From assembly GCF_024347495.1 (NCBI RefSeq), contig NZ_AP025490.1:62001-126000 (forward strand): a stretch of DNA of 64,000 nt. Direction: 5' to 3'. Numbering within the stretch: the stretch's first letter is position 1; each line of letters begins with the position of its first letter. The DNA is from Vibrio gallaecicus. GTDB lineage: Bacteria; Pseudomonadota; Gammaproteobacteria; Enterobacterales; Vibrionaceae. The translations under genes were made by a program, and so were the position numbers. The notes under the pieces are model-generated. The model was not told the DNA's origin. It saw nothing but the letters and a program-made list of their open reading frames with translations, and did not search any database. Positions 45,839-56,587 of this stretch are shown in pieces.

Positions 45839-45941
45839 ATAACTCACTCTTTAGTATTATTTTAAAGTGAGCGCGAATATTAACGTTGTTGACTATGCAA
45901 CTCAAGTCGTCAAGATAAAAAAATATTATAAAAATTAATAC

Positions 45942-46703
45942 TTAAAGAGAAAATAATTTTTTTGCATTGCTGGTTGTAATGCGGTTAACTTCTTCTAGAC
46001 TTATATTTCTGAGCTCTGCGACACGTTTTGCGACAAGATTTGTGTAGGCTGGCTCATTGCGTTTTCCTCTATTTGGTGTAGGAGCTAGATAAGGGCAGTC
46101 AGTTTCAAGAATAACGTATTCCATATCTAAGTGAGGTATCACCTTATCCATTCCTGAGTTTTTAAAGGTAGACACTCCTCCAAGCCCTAAATGAAAACCT
46201 AATGCATTGATAGCCTGTGCTTCTTCCAAGCTGCTACCAAAACAGTGAAAAACACCACGTAAACTGCCATCTTGTTCTTGTTGTAAAAGTGATAACGTTT
46301 CTTGGATTGAATCACGAGTATGGATTACGACAGGCAGGTTGAGTTCTTTTGCCCATTGCAGTTGAGTCACAAAAGCGAACTCTTGTTCTGCTTTGAATGT
46401 TTTATCCCAGTACAGATCAATCCCAATTTCACCGACAGCAATAAAGTTATGTTTTTCAAACCAACCGCGAATTGTCGCTAAGGTTTGCTCAATATTCGCG
46501 TCTACATAACACGGATGCAGCCCCATCATTGAACGACAGACATTAGGAAATTGTTTTTCTGTGTTTAACATCGGCTCGATAGAGTCTAGATCAATATTCG
46601 GGAGAAGAATTGTATCGATTCCTTGTGCAAGAGCTCGCTGCACCACTTCTTCACGGTCATTGTCGAATTCGCTGGCATAAATATGGGCGTGAGTGTCAAT
46701 CAT
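45942..46703 (-). CDS. tatD: TatD-family metal-dependent DNase
   Basis: This protein has about 253 residues from the ATG at 46703. I chose this start because MIDTHAHIYASEF is the family N-terminus and AGGA lies upstream; the frame is open 20 codons further. Metal ligands are seen in DTHAH, the conserved Glu in AVGEIGIDLYWD, HTRDS, HCFG, and ETDCPYLAP. TatD enzymes are 3'-5' exonucleases linked to DNA repair and are not needed for Tat export. It is divergent from hemB. Confidence 0.95.
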   Translation of the reverse strand: MIDTHAHIYASEFDNDREEVVQRALAQGIDTILLPNIDLDSIEPMLNTEKQFPNVCRSMMGLHPCYVDANIEQTLATIRGWFEKHNFIAVGEIGIDLYWDKTFKAEQEFAFVTQLQWAKELNLPVVIHTRDSIQETLSLLQQEQDGSLRGVFHCFGSSLEEAQAINALGFHLGLGGVSTFKNSGMDKVIPHLDMEYVILETDCPYLAPTPNRGKRNEPAYTNLVAKRVAELRNISLEEVNRITTSNAKKLFSL

Positions 46704-46822
46704 CATGCTGTCCTGAAAATCTAAAGTTGCGCTGAGTATACGGTAGTGTGAGAGGAAGGTCATTTTTTGTCATTTGTTCGATTTTTTCATTCAGATCTGA
46801 GCTTTACTGTTAGCGTCTGTAA

Positions 46823-47950
<1,128 letters not shown>

Positions 47951-47971
47951 TCGGTTAGGCATTGAGTACAC

Positions 47972-47999
47972 AAAGAGCTGGTTTATACCGGCTCTTTTT
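47972..47999 (+). terminator. Terminator of hemB
   Basis: The stem AAAGAGCTGGT/ACCGGCTCTTT (47972-47982 and 47987-47997), with one G-T style mismatch, is followed by T residues. Confidence 0.85.
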
Positions 48000-48016
48000 C
48001 ATTGGGGAATGGCATT

Positions 48017-48451
48017 ATGGCTGTATTGATTCGAGAAGGCTCGTTAGAAGAAGTGATTCATGTTGTTGATCAGGTTGATGAATTTCTTCACAAAGAAACT
48101 GTCGAGTCTTTAGCTTCCCGTATTGAAGGAAAAAAATCTTTAATATTGATTGCGGAGGAAGAAGGTGAATTACTTGGCTTTAAAATTGGTTATCAATTAA
48201 ATGAACACACTTTTTATAGTTGGTTTGGTGGTGTATCTCCATTAGCGAGAAATAAGGGAGTGGCGCAATTACAACTCGAAGCTCAAGAGCTGTGGGTGAG
48301 AGATAAGGGCTATAAGTGCTTAAAGGTGAAATCTCGTAATCAATTTCCCGCTATGCTAAGGCTGTTACTTCGTAATGGTTATCTTATTGAACACTATGAA
48401 AAAAAAGAGATTTTACTAGAAAATCGTATCCATTTTATAAAGCAGTTGTAG
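48017..48451 (+). CDS. GNAT-family N-acetyltransferase
   Basis: This protein has about 144 residues from ATG 48017 (GGGGAATGG upstream). The GNAT core is seen as ILIAEEEGELLGFKIGY (beta 2-4), FGGVSPLARNKGVAQLQLEAQ, where the R-x2-G-V-A element is the CoA pyrophosphate loop, and VKSRNQFPAMLRLLLRNGYLIEHYEK. The substrate is unknown. It lies downstream of hemB, beyond the hemB terminator, and before ryhB. Confidence 0.82.
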   Translation: MAVLIREGSLEEVIHVVDQVDEFLHKETVESLASRIEGKKSLILIAEEEGELLGFKIGYQLNEHTFYSWFGGVSPLARNKGVAQLQLEAQELWVRDKGYKCLKVKSRNQFPAMLRLLLRNGYLIEHYEKKEILLENRIHFIKQL

Positions 48452-48491
48452 TGCCACATTAAATTAAATGAGACTTTTTCTCATTTAGATG

Positions 48492-48520
48492 TTGACTATT
48501 AAATGAGAATCATTATTATT
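48492..48520 (+). promoter_or_regulatory. ryhB promoter with Fur box
   Basis: TTGACT (48492-48497) and TATTAT (48514-48519) form a good promoter with a 16-bp spacer. The sequence AAATGAGAATCATTATTATT (48501-48520) matches the Fur box and covers the -10, so Fur with iron should shut the promoter. Confidence 0.85.
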
Positions 48521-48525
48521 AACCA

Positions 48526-48746
48526 CGTCTTAGGGAATGAGGAAACAGTTCACAAGGATGTTGAATCAGCTTGTTTAGACTGGCTGAGAACAGATTTCTA
48601 GCGAACTTGTACTAAGTTCTTTTTTGACACGACATTGCTCACATTGCTTCCAGTGTAATTTATAGCTTTTTGGTAGAGCTGTAGTATTCAATTTGAATGG
48701 CTTTACCGCTTTTTGCTAGGCGACATCTTCGGGTGTCGCTTTTTTT
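48526..48746 (+). ncRNA. ryhB: Iron-responsive small RNA RyhB
   Basis: The conserved RyhB target-pairing core GACATTGCTCACATTGC lies at about 48631-48647 and continues TTCCAG, identical to E. coli RyhB. It sits in a transcript of about 220 nt, from a Fur-controlled promoter to a GCGACA/TGTCGC terminator with a T-run at 48719-48746. This length is that known for Vibrio RyhB, much longer than the 90 nt of E. coli. RyhB acts with Hfq to repress iron-using proteins when iron is low. The start is estimated from the promoter. Confidence 0.92.
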
Positions 48747-48800
48747 CTATTTGCGCAAACCAAATCTTCATTTCTTGTGAATAAAACAACACCAGTATTT

Positions 48801-48951
48801 TTTTCCACAGAGCAAGATCGAAAAAAGATCATTGTTGTATTGTTCGATCTGTGTTTATTTTTATTTTTATCAATCACTTAAATGCAATTTTCGCTCTTAA
48901 CTTGCATTGTTTAGATTGTGTGTATAAATAATATAAACAGAGTTATCCACA
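48801..48951. promoter_or_regulatory. AT-rich region with DnaA boxes and GATC sites upstream of polA
   Basis: TTATCCACA (48943-48951) is a perfect DnaA box and TTTTCCACA (48801-48809) fits the relaxed consensus. Three GATC sites lie between about 48816 and 48850, followed by T-rich DNA. This might give DnaA or Dam-linked control of polA. There are too few boxes for an origin. Confidence 0.4.
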
Positions 48952-49081
48952 ATTTAGGTGAGTCTTGGATAAAAAGTATTAACTTTAAAGCTGGTGCGGT
49001 AAGTCTGATAACGTAGCATCAAAACATGAGACGTGGCATCCTTAACAGATCATTTCTGTACTTACTGGATACACAAATATT

Positions 49082-51880
49082 ATGGCTCGTATTCCTGATA
49101 ATCCATTGATCCTTATTGATGGCTCTTCTTACCTTTATCGTGCTTTTCATGCCTACCCAGGCACCATGAGTAATGGTGATATTCCAACAAATGCCGTTTA
49201 CGGTGTGGTGAACATGCTTCGAAGCATGATGCGCCAGTTTGCTTCTGATCGTATTGCAGTAATCTTTGATGCGAAGGGAAAAACGTTCCGTGATGACATG
49301 TATCCAGAGTACAAAGCAAATCGCCCACCAATGCCAGATGATTTACGTTGTCAGATAGAACCTTTGCACAACGTTATTCGAGCTATGGGTTTACCTCTTA
49401 TCTCTATCTCTGGCGTAGAAGCCGATGATGTGATTGGCACTTTAGCTTCGCAAGCTTCTAAAGCCGGTATCCCTGTGCTGATCAGTACGGGTGATAAAGA
49501 TATGGCTCAATTGGTGGATGAGAACGTCACTCTTATCAATACAATGACTAACGTTGTGATGGATAGAGAAGGCGTGATAGAGAAGTTTGGTATTCCACCA
49601 GAGCTTATTATCGACTACCTCGCACTTATGGGCGATAAGGTTGATAACATTCCTGGAGTACCAGGTGTTGGAGATAAAACGGCAACGGCTTTACTTCAAG
49701 GTATAGGAAGTATCGAGAAGTTATACGAAAACCTTGATGACATAGCAGCACTTGGTTTTCGTGGTTCTAAAACCATGGCGAAAAAGCTTATCGATAACAA
49801 AGATAATGCAACTATGTCTTATGAACTGGCCACTATTAAGCTTGATGTGGAGCTGGAAGAGACGCCAGAATCACTAGTGAAAGCAACGCCTAATACTGAT
49901 GAACTGATCAAACTTTATGGTCAATTAGTCTTTAAGTCATGGCTTAATGAGTTACTTGAAGGTGGCAGTGGCGTTGTAGAAGCGGATGAAAAGTCGGGAG
50001 CGGTACGTAGCAATGCGCCTGCTACATCTTCTGCCGCTGAAATGAATACTTCAGCAGTGACGATCGATCGCAGCCAATATGAGACCATTCTTGATCAAGA
50101 CACTTTTAATCAGTGGCTAGATAAGCTTAAAGCGACCGATGTATTTGCCTTTGACACGGAAACTGACAATTTAGACTACATGGTGGCTAACCTAGTTGGT
50201 TTGTCGTTTGCGACAGAAGAAGGTATTGCGGCTTATGTACCTGTTGCCCACGATTATTTAGATGCTCCTGAGCAACTTGATCGTGATTGGGTATTAGAAC
50301 AGTTAAAACCTATTTTAGAAGATGACGCTCAAGCTAAAGTCGGTCAGAACCTAAAATACGATGCAAGTGTACTTGCTCGTTACGATATTGAAATGAAAGG
50401 AATTAAGCACGACACCATGCTGGCGTCTTACGTATTTAATAGCGTAGGTGGTAAGCATGATATGGATAGCTTAGCGCTTCGTTTCCTACAACATAGCTGC
50501 ATTTCATTCGAGCAGATTGCAGGTAAGGGCAAAAAGCAGCTTACATTTAATCAAATCGATATTGAAGAAGCATCGCCATATGCGGCTGAAGATGCTGACG
50601 TCACTTTACGTCTGCACAATCGTTTAATGGAAAACATTGAGCAAGATGAAAAGCTGAAAACCATTTATGAGGAGATTGAAATCCCTCTTGTACCAGTAAT
50701 GTCGAGAATTGAACGTACTGGTGTATTTATTGATGACATGCTGCTGGGGGCTCAATCTCAAGAAATCGCAGTTCGCTTAGATGAGTTAGAGCAAAAAGCT
50801 TACGAGATTGCAGAGCAAGAATTCAATATGAATTCACCTAAGCAACTTCAAGCTATCTTATTCGAAAAGATGGGCTTGCCCGTTATTAAGAAAACCCCAT
50901 CGGGTGCTGCTTCTACTAATGAAGAAGTGCTTCAAGAGCTAGCATTAGATTACCCGCTGCCTAAATTGATTATTGAATATCGCGGCTTGGCGAAGCTGAA
51001 GTCTACTTATACTGATAAGTTGCCTAAGATGATCAATGCTGAAACTGGTCGGGTGCATACCTCTTATCATCAGGCTGTTACGGCAACTGGGCGTTTATCT
51101 TCGACCGATCCAAACTTACAAAATATCCCAATTCGTAACGATGAGGGGCGCCGAATTCGTCAGGCATTCGTAGCACCTCACGGTTGGAAAATTTTAGCAG
51201 TCGATTACTCTCAAATCGAGTTGCGTATTATGGCGCACTTATCTGGCGATAAAGCATTATTAGAAGCTTTCCAACAAGGTAAAGATATTCACGCGGCAAC
51301 TGCAGCTGAAATTATTGGTGTAAGCATTGATGATGTCACTACAGAGCAACGTCGCCGTGCTAAAGCCGTTAACTTCGGTCTGATTTATGGCATGAGTGCA
51401 TTTGGCTTAGCGAAGCAGTTAGGCATTCCACGTGGTGAAGCGCAGCACTATATGGATACTTACTTCGAACGTTACCCTGGCGTCATGCAATATATGGAAG
51501 ACACCCGTAGTAATGCATCTGAGCAAGGCTTTGTTGAAACTATCTATGGTCGTCGATTACACCTTCCTGAAATTTCATCACGTAATGGTATGCGTCGTAA
51601 AGCCGCCGAGCGTGCTGCGATTAATGCTCCAATGCAAGGTACCGCTGCGGATATCATCAAAAAAGCGATGTTACTCGTTGATGAGTGGATTCAAGCGGAA
51701 GGTGATGGTCGTGTGAAACTTCTTATGCAAGTTCACGATGAATTGGTTTTTGAAGTTGAAGAGTCAGCTTTGGCTGAAATTGAAAGTAAAGTACAAGAAT
51801 TGATGGAATCTGCCGCGAATCTAGAAGTACCTTTAGTTGCCGAAGCTGGGAGTGGAGACAACTGGGACCAAGCTCATTAG
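49082..51880 (+). CDS. polA: DNA polymerase I
   Basis: This 932-residue protein has three domains: the 5'-3' exonuclease (about 1-300, with [26 protein letters not shown] and [16 protein letters not shown]), the 3'-5' exonuclease (about 340-530, with [10 protein letters not shown] and DADVTLRLH), and the polymerase (about 540-932, with [39 protein letters not shown] and [11 protein letters not shown]). All catalytic acids of the three activities are present. It acts in Okazaki fragment joining and repair. The position ryhB-polA-spf-engB is as in Vibrio. Confidence 0.98.
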   Translation: MARIPDNPLILIDGSSYLYRAFHAYPGTMSNGDIPTNAVYGVVNMLRSMMRQFASDRIAVIFDAKGKTFRDDMYPEYKANRPPMPDDLRCQIEPLHNVIRAMGLPLISISGVEADDVIGTLASQASKAGIPVLISTGDKDMAQLVDENVTLINTMTNVVMDREGVIEKFGIPPELIIDYLALMGDKVDNIPGVPGVGDKTATALLQGIGSIEKLYENLDDIAALGFRGSKTMAKKLIDNKDNATMSYELATIKLDVELEETPESLVKATPNTDELIKLYGQLVFKSWLNELLEGGSGVVEADEKSGAVRSNAPATSSAAEMNTSAVTIDRSQYETILDQDTFNQWLDKLKATDVFAFDTETDNLDYMVANLVGLSFATEEGIAAYVPVAHDYLDAPEQLDRDWVLEQLKPILEDDAQAKVGQNLKYDASVLARYDIEMKGIKHDTMLASYVFNSVGGKHDMDSLALRFLQHSCISFEQIAGKGKKQLTFNQIDIEEASPYAAEDADVTLRLHNRLMENIEQDEKLKTIYEEIEIPLVPVMSRIERTGVFIDDMLLGAQSQEIAVRLDELEQKAYEIAEQEFNMNSPKQLQAILFEKMGLPVIKKTPSGAASTNEEVLQELALDYPLPKLIIEYRGLAKLKSTYTDKLPKMINAETGRVHTSYHQAVTATGRLSSTDPNLQNIPIRNDEGRRIRQAFVAPHGWKILAVDYSQIELRIMAHLSGDKALLEAFQQGKDIHAATAAEIIGVSIDDVTTEQRRRAKAVNFGLIYGMSAFGLAKQLGIPRGEAQHYMDTYFERYPGVMQYMEDTRSNASEQGFVETIYGRRLHLPEISSRNGMRRKAAERAAINAPMQGTAADIIKKAMLLVDEWIQAEGDGRVKLLMQVHDELVFEVEESALAEIESKVQELMESAANLEVPLVAEAGSGDNWDQAH

Positions 51881-51914
51881 TCAAAAATAGAGCTTATTGA
51901 CATAATTAGCATGA

Positions 51915-51942
51915 GCCAGCGCACAAACGCTGGCTTTTTTTT
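51915..51942 (+). terminator. Terminator of polA
   Basis: The stem GCCAGCG/CGCTGGC (51915-51921 and 51928-51934) with a six-base loop is followed by eight T. Confidence 0.93.
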
Positions 51943-52054
51943 GTCTAAAAAAAAGTTATTCAATGAATGGCTATTGTGTTCTTTAATAAAACTTAAGTGA
52001 AAAAAAACTACAAAATCTATTTCCATTTCTGAGCAATTGTTGTACATTAATCTC

Positions 52055-52159
52055 GTAGGGTACAGAGGTAAGATGTTCTATCTTTCAGACCTTTTGTTTC
52101 ACGTTATTGGATTAGGCTGATTCAGCCGCCCCAGTCAGTATTTGACTGGGGCGTTTTTT
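52055..52159 (+). ncRNA. spf: Spot 42 small RNA
   Basis: The 105-nt region begins GTAGGGTACAGAGGTAAGAT and continues TTCTATCTTTCAGACC, nearly identical to E. coli Spot 42. It ends in the strong GCCCCAGTCA/TGACTGGGGC terminator with a T-run. It stands between polA and engB, its usual place. Spot 42 is an Hfq-bound RNA repressed by CRP-cAMP that tunes secondary carbon metabolism. TACATT at 52043-52048 is a fitting -10. A clear CRP site is not seen; the AAGTGA near 51995 has only a weak second half. Confidence 0.96.
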
Positions 52160-52302
52160 CTTGTGGCAAAGAAAATTTCTACAAGTCTCTTTTCCCTCTC
52201 TATTTTTCTTATCTTTAGCACTTATCCGTTATTAACGAAAAATTCCTATTTGTAAGTTTATTTCTTTTCTAATTGGGTTATTTCTCTTTATAAATCAAGA
52301 TC

Positions 52303-52366
52303 GCTTATCTGCTTATCTGCTTATCTGCTTATCTGCTTATCTGCTTATCTGCTTATCTGCTTATCT
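52303..52366. repeat. Eight perfect tandem copies of the 8-mer GCTTATCT
   Basis: Eight exact copies of GCTTATCT lie in the gap between spf and engB (677 bp in all), about 140 bp after spf. The rest of the gap from here to the engB terminator is AT-rich without a reading frame. Confidence 0.95.
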
Positions 52367-52458
52367 CGCCCGATACTAGGCTTAACTATTCTTTCTTCTT
52401 ATTCGCTGTTGGGAGGGTAGGTTTCCTTTTCCTTACCTTCATCAATTTTCAATTGGCA

Positions 52459-52488
52459 TAAAAAAGCCCCGCAATGATGCGAGGCTAT
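52459..52488 (-). terminator. Terminator of engB
   Basis: On the minus strand a nine-position stem (AGCCTCGCA with TGCGGGGCT, one mismatch) and four-base loop is followed by six T, placed after the engB stop. On the plus strand the A-run precedes it. Confidence 0.85.
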
Positions 52489-52557
52489 ATTTAACTTTTT
52501 CTTTGAACTTATCTCTTTTAACCGCTGTCATTTATAAAGCAGTTATTGCGATAGTGT

Positions 52558-53229
52558 TTATTCGTCGTTTGAATCTACATCGTTATCCAGATCTTCTTCT
52601 AGAAGATGAACAAATGCAGGTGCAAACCAAGAGTCAAGTTTACTGCGCAGCTGATCAACCCCTAAACCTTTCAGTGAAGAGAAAACATCAACGTTCACAT
52701 CACCACCAAAAGATTCGGCATCTTTACGGATTTTAAGAAGTTGTGCTTTACGAGCACCACTTTTTAATTTGTCAGCTTTAGTTAATAGAACTTGTACTGG
52801 AATACGGCTGTCGATTGCCCAGTAGATCATTTGCTGATCGAGATCTTTCATCGGATGACGGATATCCATCAACACGACAAGACCTTTTAAGCACTCACGA
52901 CGTTGTAGGTACTCACCAAGAGACTGTTGCCACTTTTTCTTTAGCTCTAGTGGAACTTGTGCGAATCCATATCCAGGAAGATCGACAATGTGGCAGCCTT
53001 CATCAACCTTAAATAGGTTAATAAGTTGAGTTCGACCTGGTGTTTTACTGGTTTTCGCTAAACCTTTCTGGTTGGTTAGGCGATTTAGTGCACTAGATTT
53101 ACCAGCATTGGAGCGTCCTGCAAACGCAATTTCGATACCTTCGTCTTCTGGTAAATGACGAATATCGGGTGCACTAGTAATGAAATGCGTCTTTTGATAA
53201 TGAATTTTTACGCTCACTGTTAACTCCAT
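52558..53229 (-). CDS. engB: GTP-binding protein EngB (YsxC/YihA)
   Basis: This essential GTPase acts in 50S ribosome assembly. G1 is [12 protein letters not shown]3 is VDLPGYG, G4 is LLTKADKL and the G5 region VFSSLKG. The start is ATG 53229 ([12 protein letters not shown], 223 residues), because the longer open frame upstream crosses into the divergent cytochrome gene and is not family-like. The C-terminus is acidic ([13 protein letters not shown]). It is divergent from cytochrome c4. Confidence 0.96.
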   Translation of the reverse strand: MELTVSVKIHYQKTHFITSAPDIRHLPEDEGIEIAFAGRSNAGKSSALNRLTNQKGLAKTSKTPGRTQLINLFKVDEGCHIVDLPGYGFAQVPLELKKKWQQSLGEYLQRRECLKGLVVLMDIRHPMKDLDQQMIYWAIDSRIPVQVLLTKADKLKSGARKAQLLKIRKDAESFGGDVNVDVFSSLKGLGVDQLRSKLDSWFAPAFVHLLEEDLDNDVDSNDE

Positions 53230-53365
53230 CTCGACTTTGTGTAGTCGATTGATTACTTTTTTGTGAATTTGTGTAAAATAACCGTGCTCGGCATAAGGTC
53301 GCCTATTGTACCATGAGTGGCAACATAGAGTGGTACTGGAAGCTTGATAATTATAATGGAATGTC

Positions 53366-53983
53366 ATGAAGAAATTAGCGCTAATTTTGAGTCTTTTAGC
53401 CAGCTGCTCAGTATGGGCGGAAGGCAGTATTGAAGCTGGTAAAGCTAAATCACAAACATGTGTTGCCTGCCACGGTGCTGACGGCAACAGCCTGATCACA
53501 CAGTACCCTAAACTGGCTGGTCAACATGCTAAGTATCTAGAGAAGCAGTTAAAAGAGCTTAAGCTAGGTATGACTAGTGGTGGTAAGCAAGGTCGGTATG
53601 AACCTGTAATGGGTGCAATGGCGATGCCTTTATCTGAAGAAGATATGGCAGATCTGGCGGCATATTATGCCTCTTTACCAATTTCAAACAATTCAACCCC
53701 AGAAAACGTGGTTGCGGAAGGTAAAGCTTTATATACCGCTGGTGATGCAGAGCGTGGAATTACCGCTTGTATTGCGTGTCACGGAGCGCGTGGTAACGGT
53801 ACTGAACTTTCAGGTTTCCCTAAAGTTTCAGGTCAGCATGCTGATTATATCAAAGCGCAGCTAGAAAAGTTCCGCGATGGTAGCCGTAATAATGATATGA
53901 ATGCGATGATGCGTGATGTTGCTAAAAAGTTAACAGATGCAGATATCGACACCCTATCTAAATATGTTGGTGGCCTACACTAA
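53366..53983 (+). CDS. Di-haem cytochrome c4
   Basis: This 205-residue periplasmic protein has a signal peptide ([20 protein letters not shown]) and two haem c sites, CVACH (about residues 32-36) and CIACH (about 131-135), with the Met-containing axial segments [11 protein letters not shown] and NAMMRDVA. This is the cytochrome c4 pattern, an electron donor to terminal oxidases in the periplasm. It is next to engB and upstream of a CsrB-type RNA, as in Vibrio. Confidence 0.95.
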   Translation: MKKLALILSLLASCSVWAEGSIEAGKAKSQTCVACHGADGNSLITQYPKLAGQHAKYLEKQLKELKLGMTSGGKQGRYEPVMGAMAMPLSEEDMADLAAYYASLPISNNSTPENVVAEGKALYTAGDAERGITACIACHGARGNGTELSGFPKVSGQHADYIKAQLEKFRDGSRNNDMNAMMRDVAKKLTDADIDTLSKYVGGLH

Positions 53984-54050
53984 TCATTCTTAACCTATAA
54001 AAATAATAAATAGGTCTGAATTACATATACGTTCGAGCACAGAATTGAGA

Positions 54051-54087
54051 AACGCCCCTATCGGAATACGATAGGGGCGTTTCTTTT
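54051..54087 (+). terminator. Terminator of the cytochrome c4 gene
   Basis: A perfect 13-bp stem AACGCCCCTATCG and its complement (54051-54063 and 54069-54081) with a five-base loop is followed by T residues. Confidence 0.93.
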
Positions 54088-54267
54088 ATATGGGAAATAT
54101 ATAATTCACGAGTGCTTATGAAGTTGTTTTCGATAGATGGCTGTAGGGAGTGGTTGAGCGAAGTTCTATTTCCCCTCTTTGTTTGTGAGAGATCGACTAT
54201 TATTTACCGCACGATCATAGGTCTTAATTTCTAAGATAATGAAAATTAGATGTTTTATAAGTTGATG

Positions 54268-54588
54268 GAATAACGTTCGAAAACTGTGAAGTTAAGCCAT
54301 TGCAGTCTAAGCCCATGAGGGTAGAGTATCCGCCATCAGCAAGGAGCTGAACTAGATATGGATGATCGACTTGTCTGAAGGTATAGACAGAAACGGATCA
54401 GGCTAGGATAGCCCAGTAACAAGATGTTAGAAAAGGAAAGCCAAAATTCATCAGGACGATGACCAACAAACAAATTTGGCAAGGAAAGCACCAAGAACAA
54501 ATGGAGATTTGTGTACCAAGTTGAGTATACAAACTTTGGCCATAATAGGCAGATTTAGAGAGCGATAGGTTTTCCTATCGCTTTTTTT
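54268..54588 (+). ncRNA. csrB: CsrB-family RNA, sponge for CsrA
   Basis: A region of about 320 nt with no reading frame holds at least ten GGA or AGG motifs, many in hairpin loops: CAGC-AAGGA-GCTG (near 54337), GGCT-AGGAT-AGCC (near 54402), CATC-AGGAC-GATG (near 54450), ACAAAT-GGAG-ATTTGT (near 54497). It ends in a strong AGCGATAGG/CCTATCGCT terminator with a T-run (54561-54588). This is the hallmark of CsrB/CsrC/CsrD RNAs, which bind and silence CsrA and are activated by VarA/GacA in Vibrio. The start is estimated from TATAAG at 54256. I see no definite GacA box. Confidence 0.9.
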
Positions 54589-54674
54589 ATTGGTTTGATG
54601 AAAAAACACCCAATACCACTCCACTATATACGCACTTTCTGGTATGTTTCGCATCCCTGTTTAAGGATGTGCGC

Positions 54675-55313
54675 ATGTATACTTGTCCCTTATGCCATCA
54701 CGATGATGTGAATCACTACTTTGAAGACAAACGCAGAGAATTTTTGCAATGTCAGCAATGTGAGTTGGTATTTGTTAATCCTCGGCAACGATTAGCTGCA
54801 AGCGAAGAAAAAGCGCAATACGATCTCCATGAGAACGATCCGAATGATGCAGGCTATCGTCGATTTTTATCTCGTATAGCTGAGCCATTAACAGGCAAAA
54901 TTTCATCCAATTCACATGGATTGGATTTTGGTTGTGGTCCCGGTCCTACATTATCTATTATGTTAGAAGAAGCCGGACACACCATGGATTTGTACGATAT
55001 CTATTACCATCCCGAAACTTCGGTGTTGGAAAAAACGTACGACTTTATGACTGCCACTGAGGTAATAGAGCATCTCTATCAACCGGATAAAGTTTGGCAG
55101 CAATGGTTAAATTTAGTTAAGCCAAAAGGCTGGATTGGTCTTATGACCAAGCTAGTAATAGACGTGGATGCGTTTGCTGGTTGGCACTATAAGAATGATC
55201 CTACGCATGTAGTCTTCTTTAGTCGTCAAACATTCCAGTTTTTGGCTGAGCGGGATAAGCTCGAACTAGAATTTGTTGGAAATGATGTAATTTTACTGAG
55301 GAAACTGCAGTAA
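54675..55313 (+). CDS. SAM-dependent methyltransferase with N-terminal zinc ribbon
   Basis: This protein has about 212 residues from ATG 54675 (AAGGA seven bases upstream). The N-terminus MYTCPLCHHDD and CQQCELVFVNP hold two CxxC pairs for one zinc. The methyltransferase domain follows with SAM motif I GLDFGCGPGPTLSIML, motif II LYDIYY, and TEVIEHLYQP. It is of the class I Methyltransf_23 type; the substrate is unknown. Its stop overlaps the yihI start (TAATG), so the two are co-translated. Confidence 0.87.
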   Translation: MYTCPLCHHDDVNHYFEDKRREFLQCQQCELVFVNPRQRLAASEEKAQYDLHENDPNDAGYRRFLSRIAEPLTGKISSNSHGLDFGCGPGPTLSIMLEEAGHTMDLYDIYYHPETSVLEKTYDFMTATEVIEHLYQPDKVWQQWLNLVKPKGWIGLMTKLVIDVDAFAGWHYKNDPTHVVFFSRQTFQFLAERDKLELEFVGNDVILLRKLQ

Positions 55314-55882
55314 TGGGTCGTAGTAAAAAATCAAGAAAGCCGGGAGCATTAGGTGCTCCAGAGCCTATGGTAACAAGAAACCGTAGTGAGTCTAACGTTG
55401 AAGGTCGTGAACGTAAGCGTATTAAAAAGCGTAAAGGCTTAAAGTCAGGTAGCCGTCATTCAGATGGTAGCGATGCACAGCAGCGTAAAGCAGCACAAAA
55501 TCGTGATCCTCGTTTAGGCAGTAAGAAAAAAATTCCATTGATCGTTGAGCCGGCTAAGAAGCCGAATAAGCAAGAGCGTAAGCTTTCTAACGAGCAAGAG
55601 CTTGAAATGCTTGAGAACGATGCTCAACTAAATACTCTGCTAGATCGCATTGAAAATGGTGAAAACCTAGGTGCTGGTCTACAGAAATTTGTTGATGAGA
55701 AGCTGGATCGTATCGAACATCTAATGGGTCGCTTAGGCTTATTAGAGCCAGAAGAAGACGAAGAATCTGAAGATGAAATCTTTGAAGAAGCACCTGTAGT
55801 GGTGAAGAAAAAGAAAGCGAGTTCTGATGAGGACTTGTTATCTCAGTTTGAAGACTTCGATCTAGACAGCTTCAAAGGGTAA
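55313..55882 (+). CDS. yihI: Der GTPase-activating protein YihI
   Basis: This 189-residue protein matches YihI: a basic N-terminus (MGRSKKSRKPGALGAPE, RKRIKKRKGLKSGSRH) and an acidic C-terminus (EPEEDEESEDEIFEE). YihI stimulates the GTPase of Der, a 50S assembly factor, and acts as a negative regulator of ribosome maturation. The central LSNEQELEMLENDAQLNTLLDR is the conserved core. It forms an operon with the methyltransferase and the DUF2489 gene. Confidence 0.94.
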   Translation: MGRSKKSRKPGALGAPEPMVTRNRSESNVEGRERKRIKKRKGLKSGSRHSDGSDAQQRKAAQNRDPRLGSKKKIPLIVEPAKKPNKQERKLSNEQELEMLENDAQLNTLLDRIENGENLGAGLQKFVDEKLDRIEHLMGRLGLLEPEEDEESEDEIFEEAPVVVKKKKASSDEDLLSQFEDFDLDSFKG

Positions 55883-55888
55883 TATCGA

Positions 55889-56377
55889 ATGAATGTAACC
55901 TTATTAGCCATTGCTGGTGGAGTGATCATTCTCGGCTTAGGTGCTTATGCAGGTTACCTTCTACTTCAAGTAAAGAAGCAGACGGAACTGCAAAAACAGC
56001 ATCAAGCGTTAGCGATTGAAAAGCGCAACGCGAACATTTACGAAAATGTAAATACACTATGTTTAGCTGGAATCCAAGGTCAGTGTGACCTATCAGAATT
56101 GAGCATTCGTATCTATTACATTATGGATAATGTTCAAGGTGATGAGCGTGTCGACTTTGACACGGAGTATCCAGCAACGTCTGAGCTGTTCCATATTGTA
56201 GAAAATATGGCTCGTGGTGAAGACAGACAAGCGCTTGAGAAGAAAGAGCGTATGGAGCAAAACTTAGCACGGCATAAAGCTGAAACCCGCTTGAATGATG
56301 CGATTATTGAAGAGTTAAAGGTGCTCCAGAAAAAGGTGCAGCCACTCAATAATCAAATCAACATCCAAATGATATAA
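55889..56377 (+). CDS. DUF2489 membrane protein
   Basis: This 162-residue protein has an N-terminal transmembrane helix (about residues 5-26), then a helical cytoplasmic part (RNANIYENVNTLCLAGIQGQCDLSELSIRIYYIMD) that identifies the DUF2489 family, and ends in a coiled coil. Its function is unknown. It lies six bases after yihI, upstream of a terminator, in the arrangement yihI-DUF2489-hemN known from Vibrio. Confidence 0.85.
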   Translation: MNVTLLAIAGGVIILGLGAYAGYLLLQVKKQTELQKQHQALAIEKRNANIYENVNTLCLAGIQGQCDLSELSIRIYYIMDNVQGDERVDFDTEYPATSELFHIVENMARGEDRQALEKKERMEQNLARHKAETRLNDAIIEELKVLQKKVQPLNNQINIQMI

Positions 56378-56381
56378 CCCC

Positions 56382-56414
56382 AAAGGCTTACTGAAACCGG
56401 TAAGCCTTTTTGTT
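56382..56414 (+). terminator. Terminator after the DUF2489 gene
   Basis: The stem AAAGGCTTAC/GTAAGCCTTT (56382-56391 and 56400-56409) has an eight-base loop and is followed by T residues. Confidence 0.92.
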
Positions 56415-56587
56415 TTAAAGCAAGCATGAGTGATCGTGCTAGCAGTTCTGAATATTAATTGCCAAAACTTGTTGTCGCATCAAACTGCTTTGAAAGTCAT
56501 ATGGCAGAATAGCCAGTCTATAATTTTAAGTATGTAAAACTGATCAGTGAGCGCCATGCGCATCTGATCTTAACCGGAAATACCATC

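Noticed and set aside
48801-48951. Replication origin upstream of polA
   Set aside because: Only two DnaA boxes, and none of the genes that flank Vibrio oriC are present.
51990-52015. CRP site upstream of Spot 42
   Set aside because: AAGTGA is followed by a half site that is one base out of register and weak; it may be real from known biology but the sequence alone does not show it.
53230-53499. 90-codon N-terminal extension of engB
   Set aside because: It overlaps the divergent cytochrome c4 start and its promoter, is not family-like, and ATG 53229 gives the normal EngB N-terminus.
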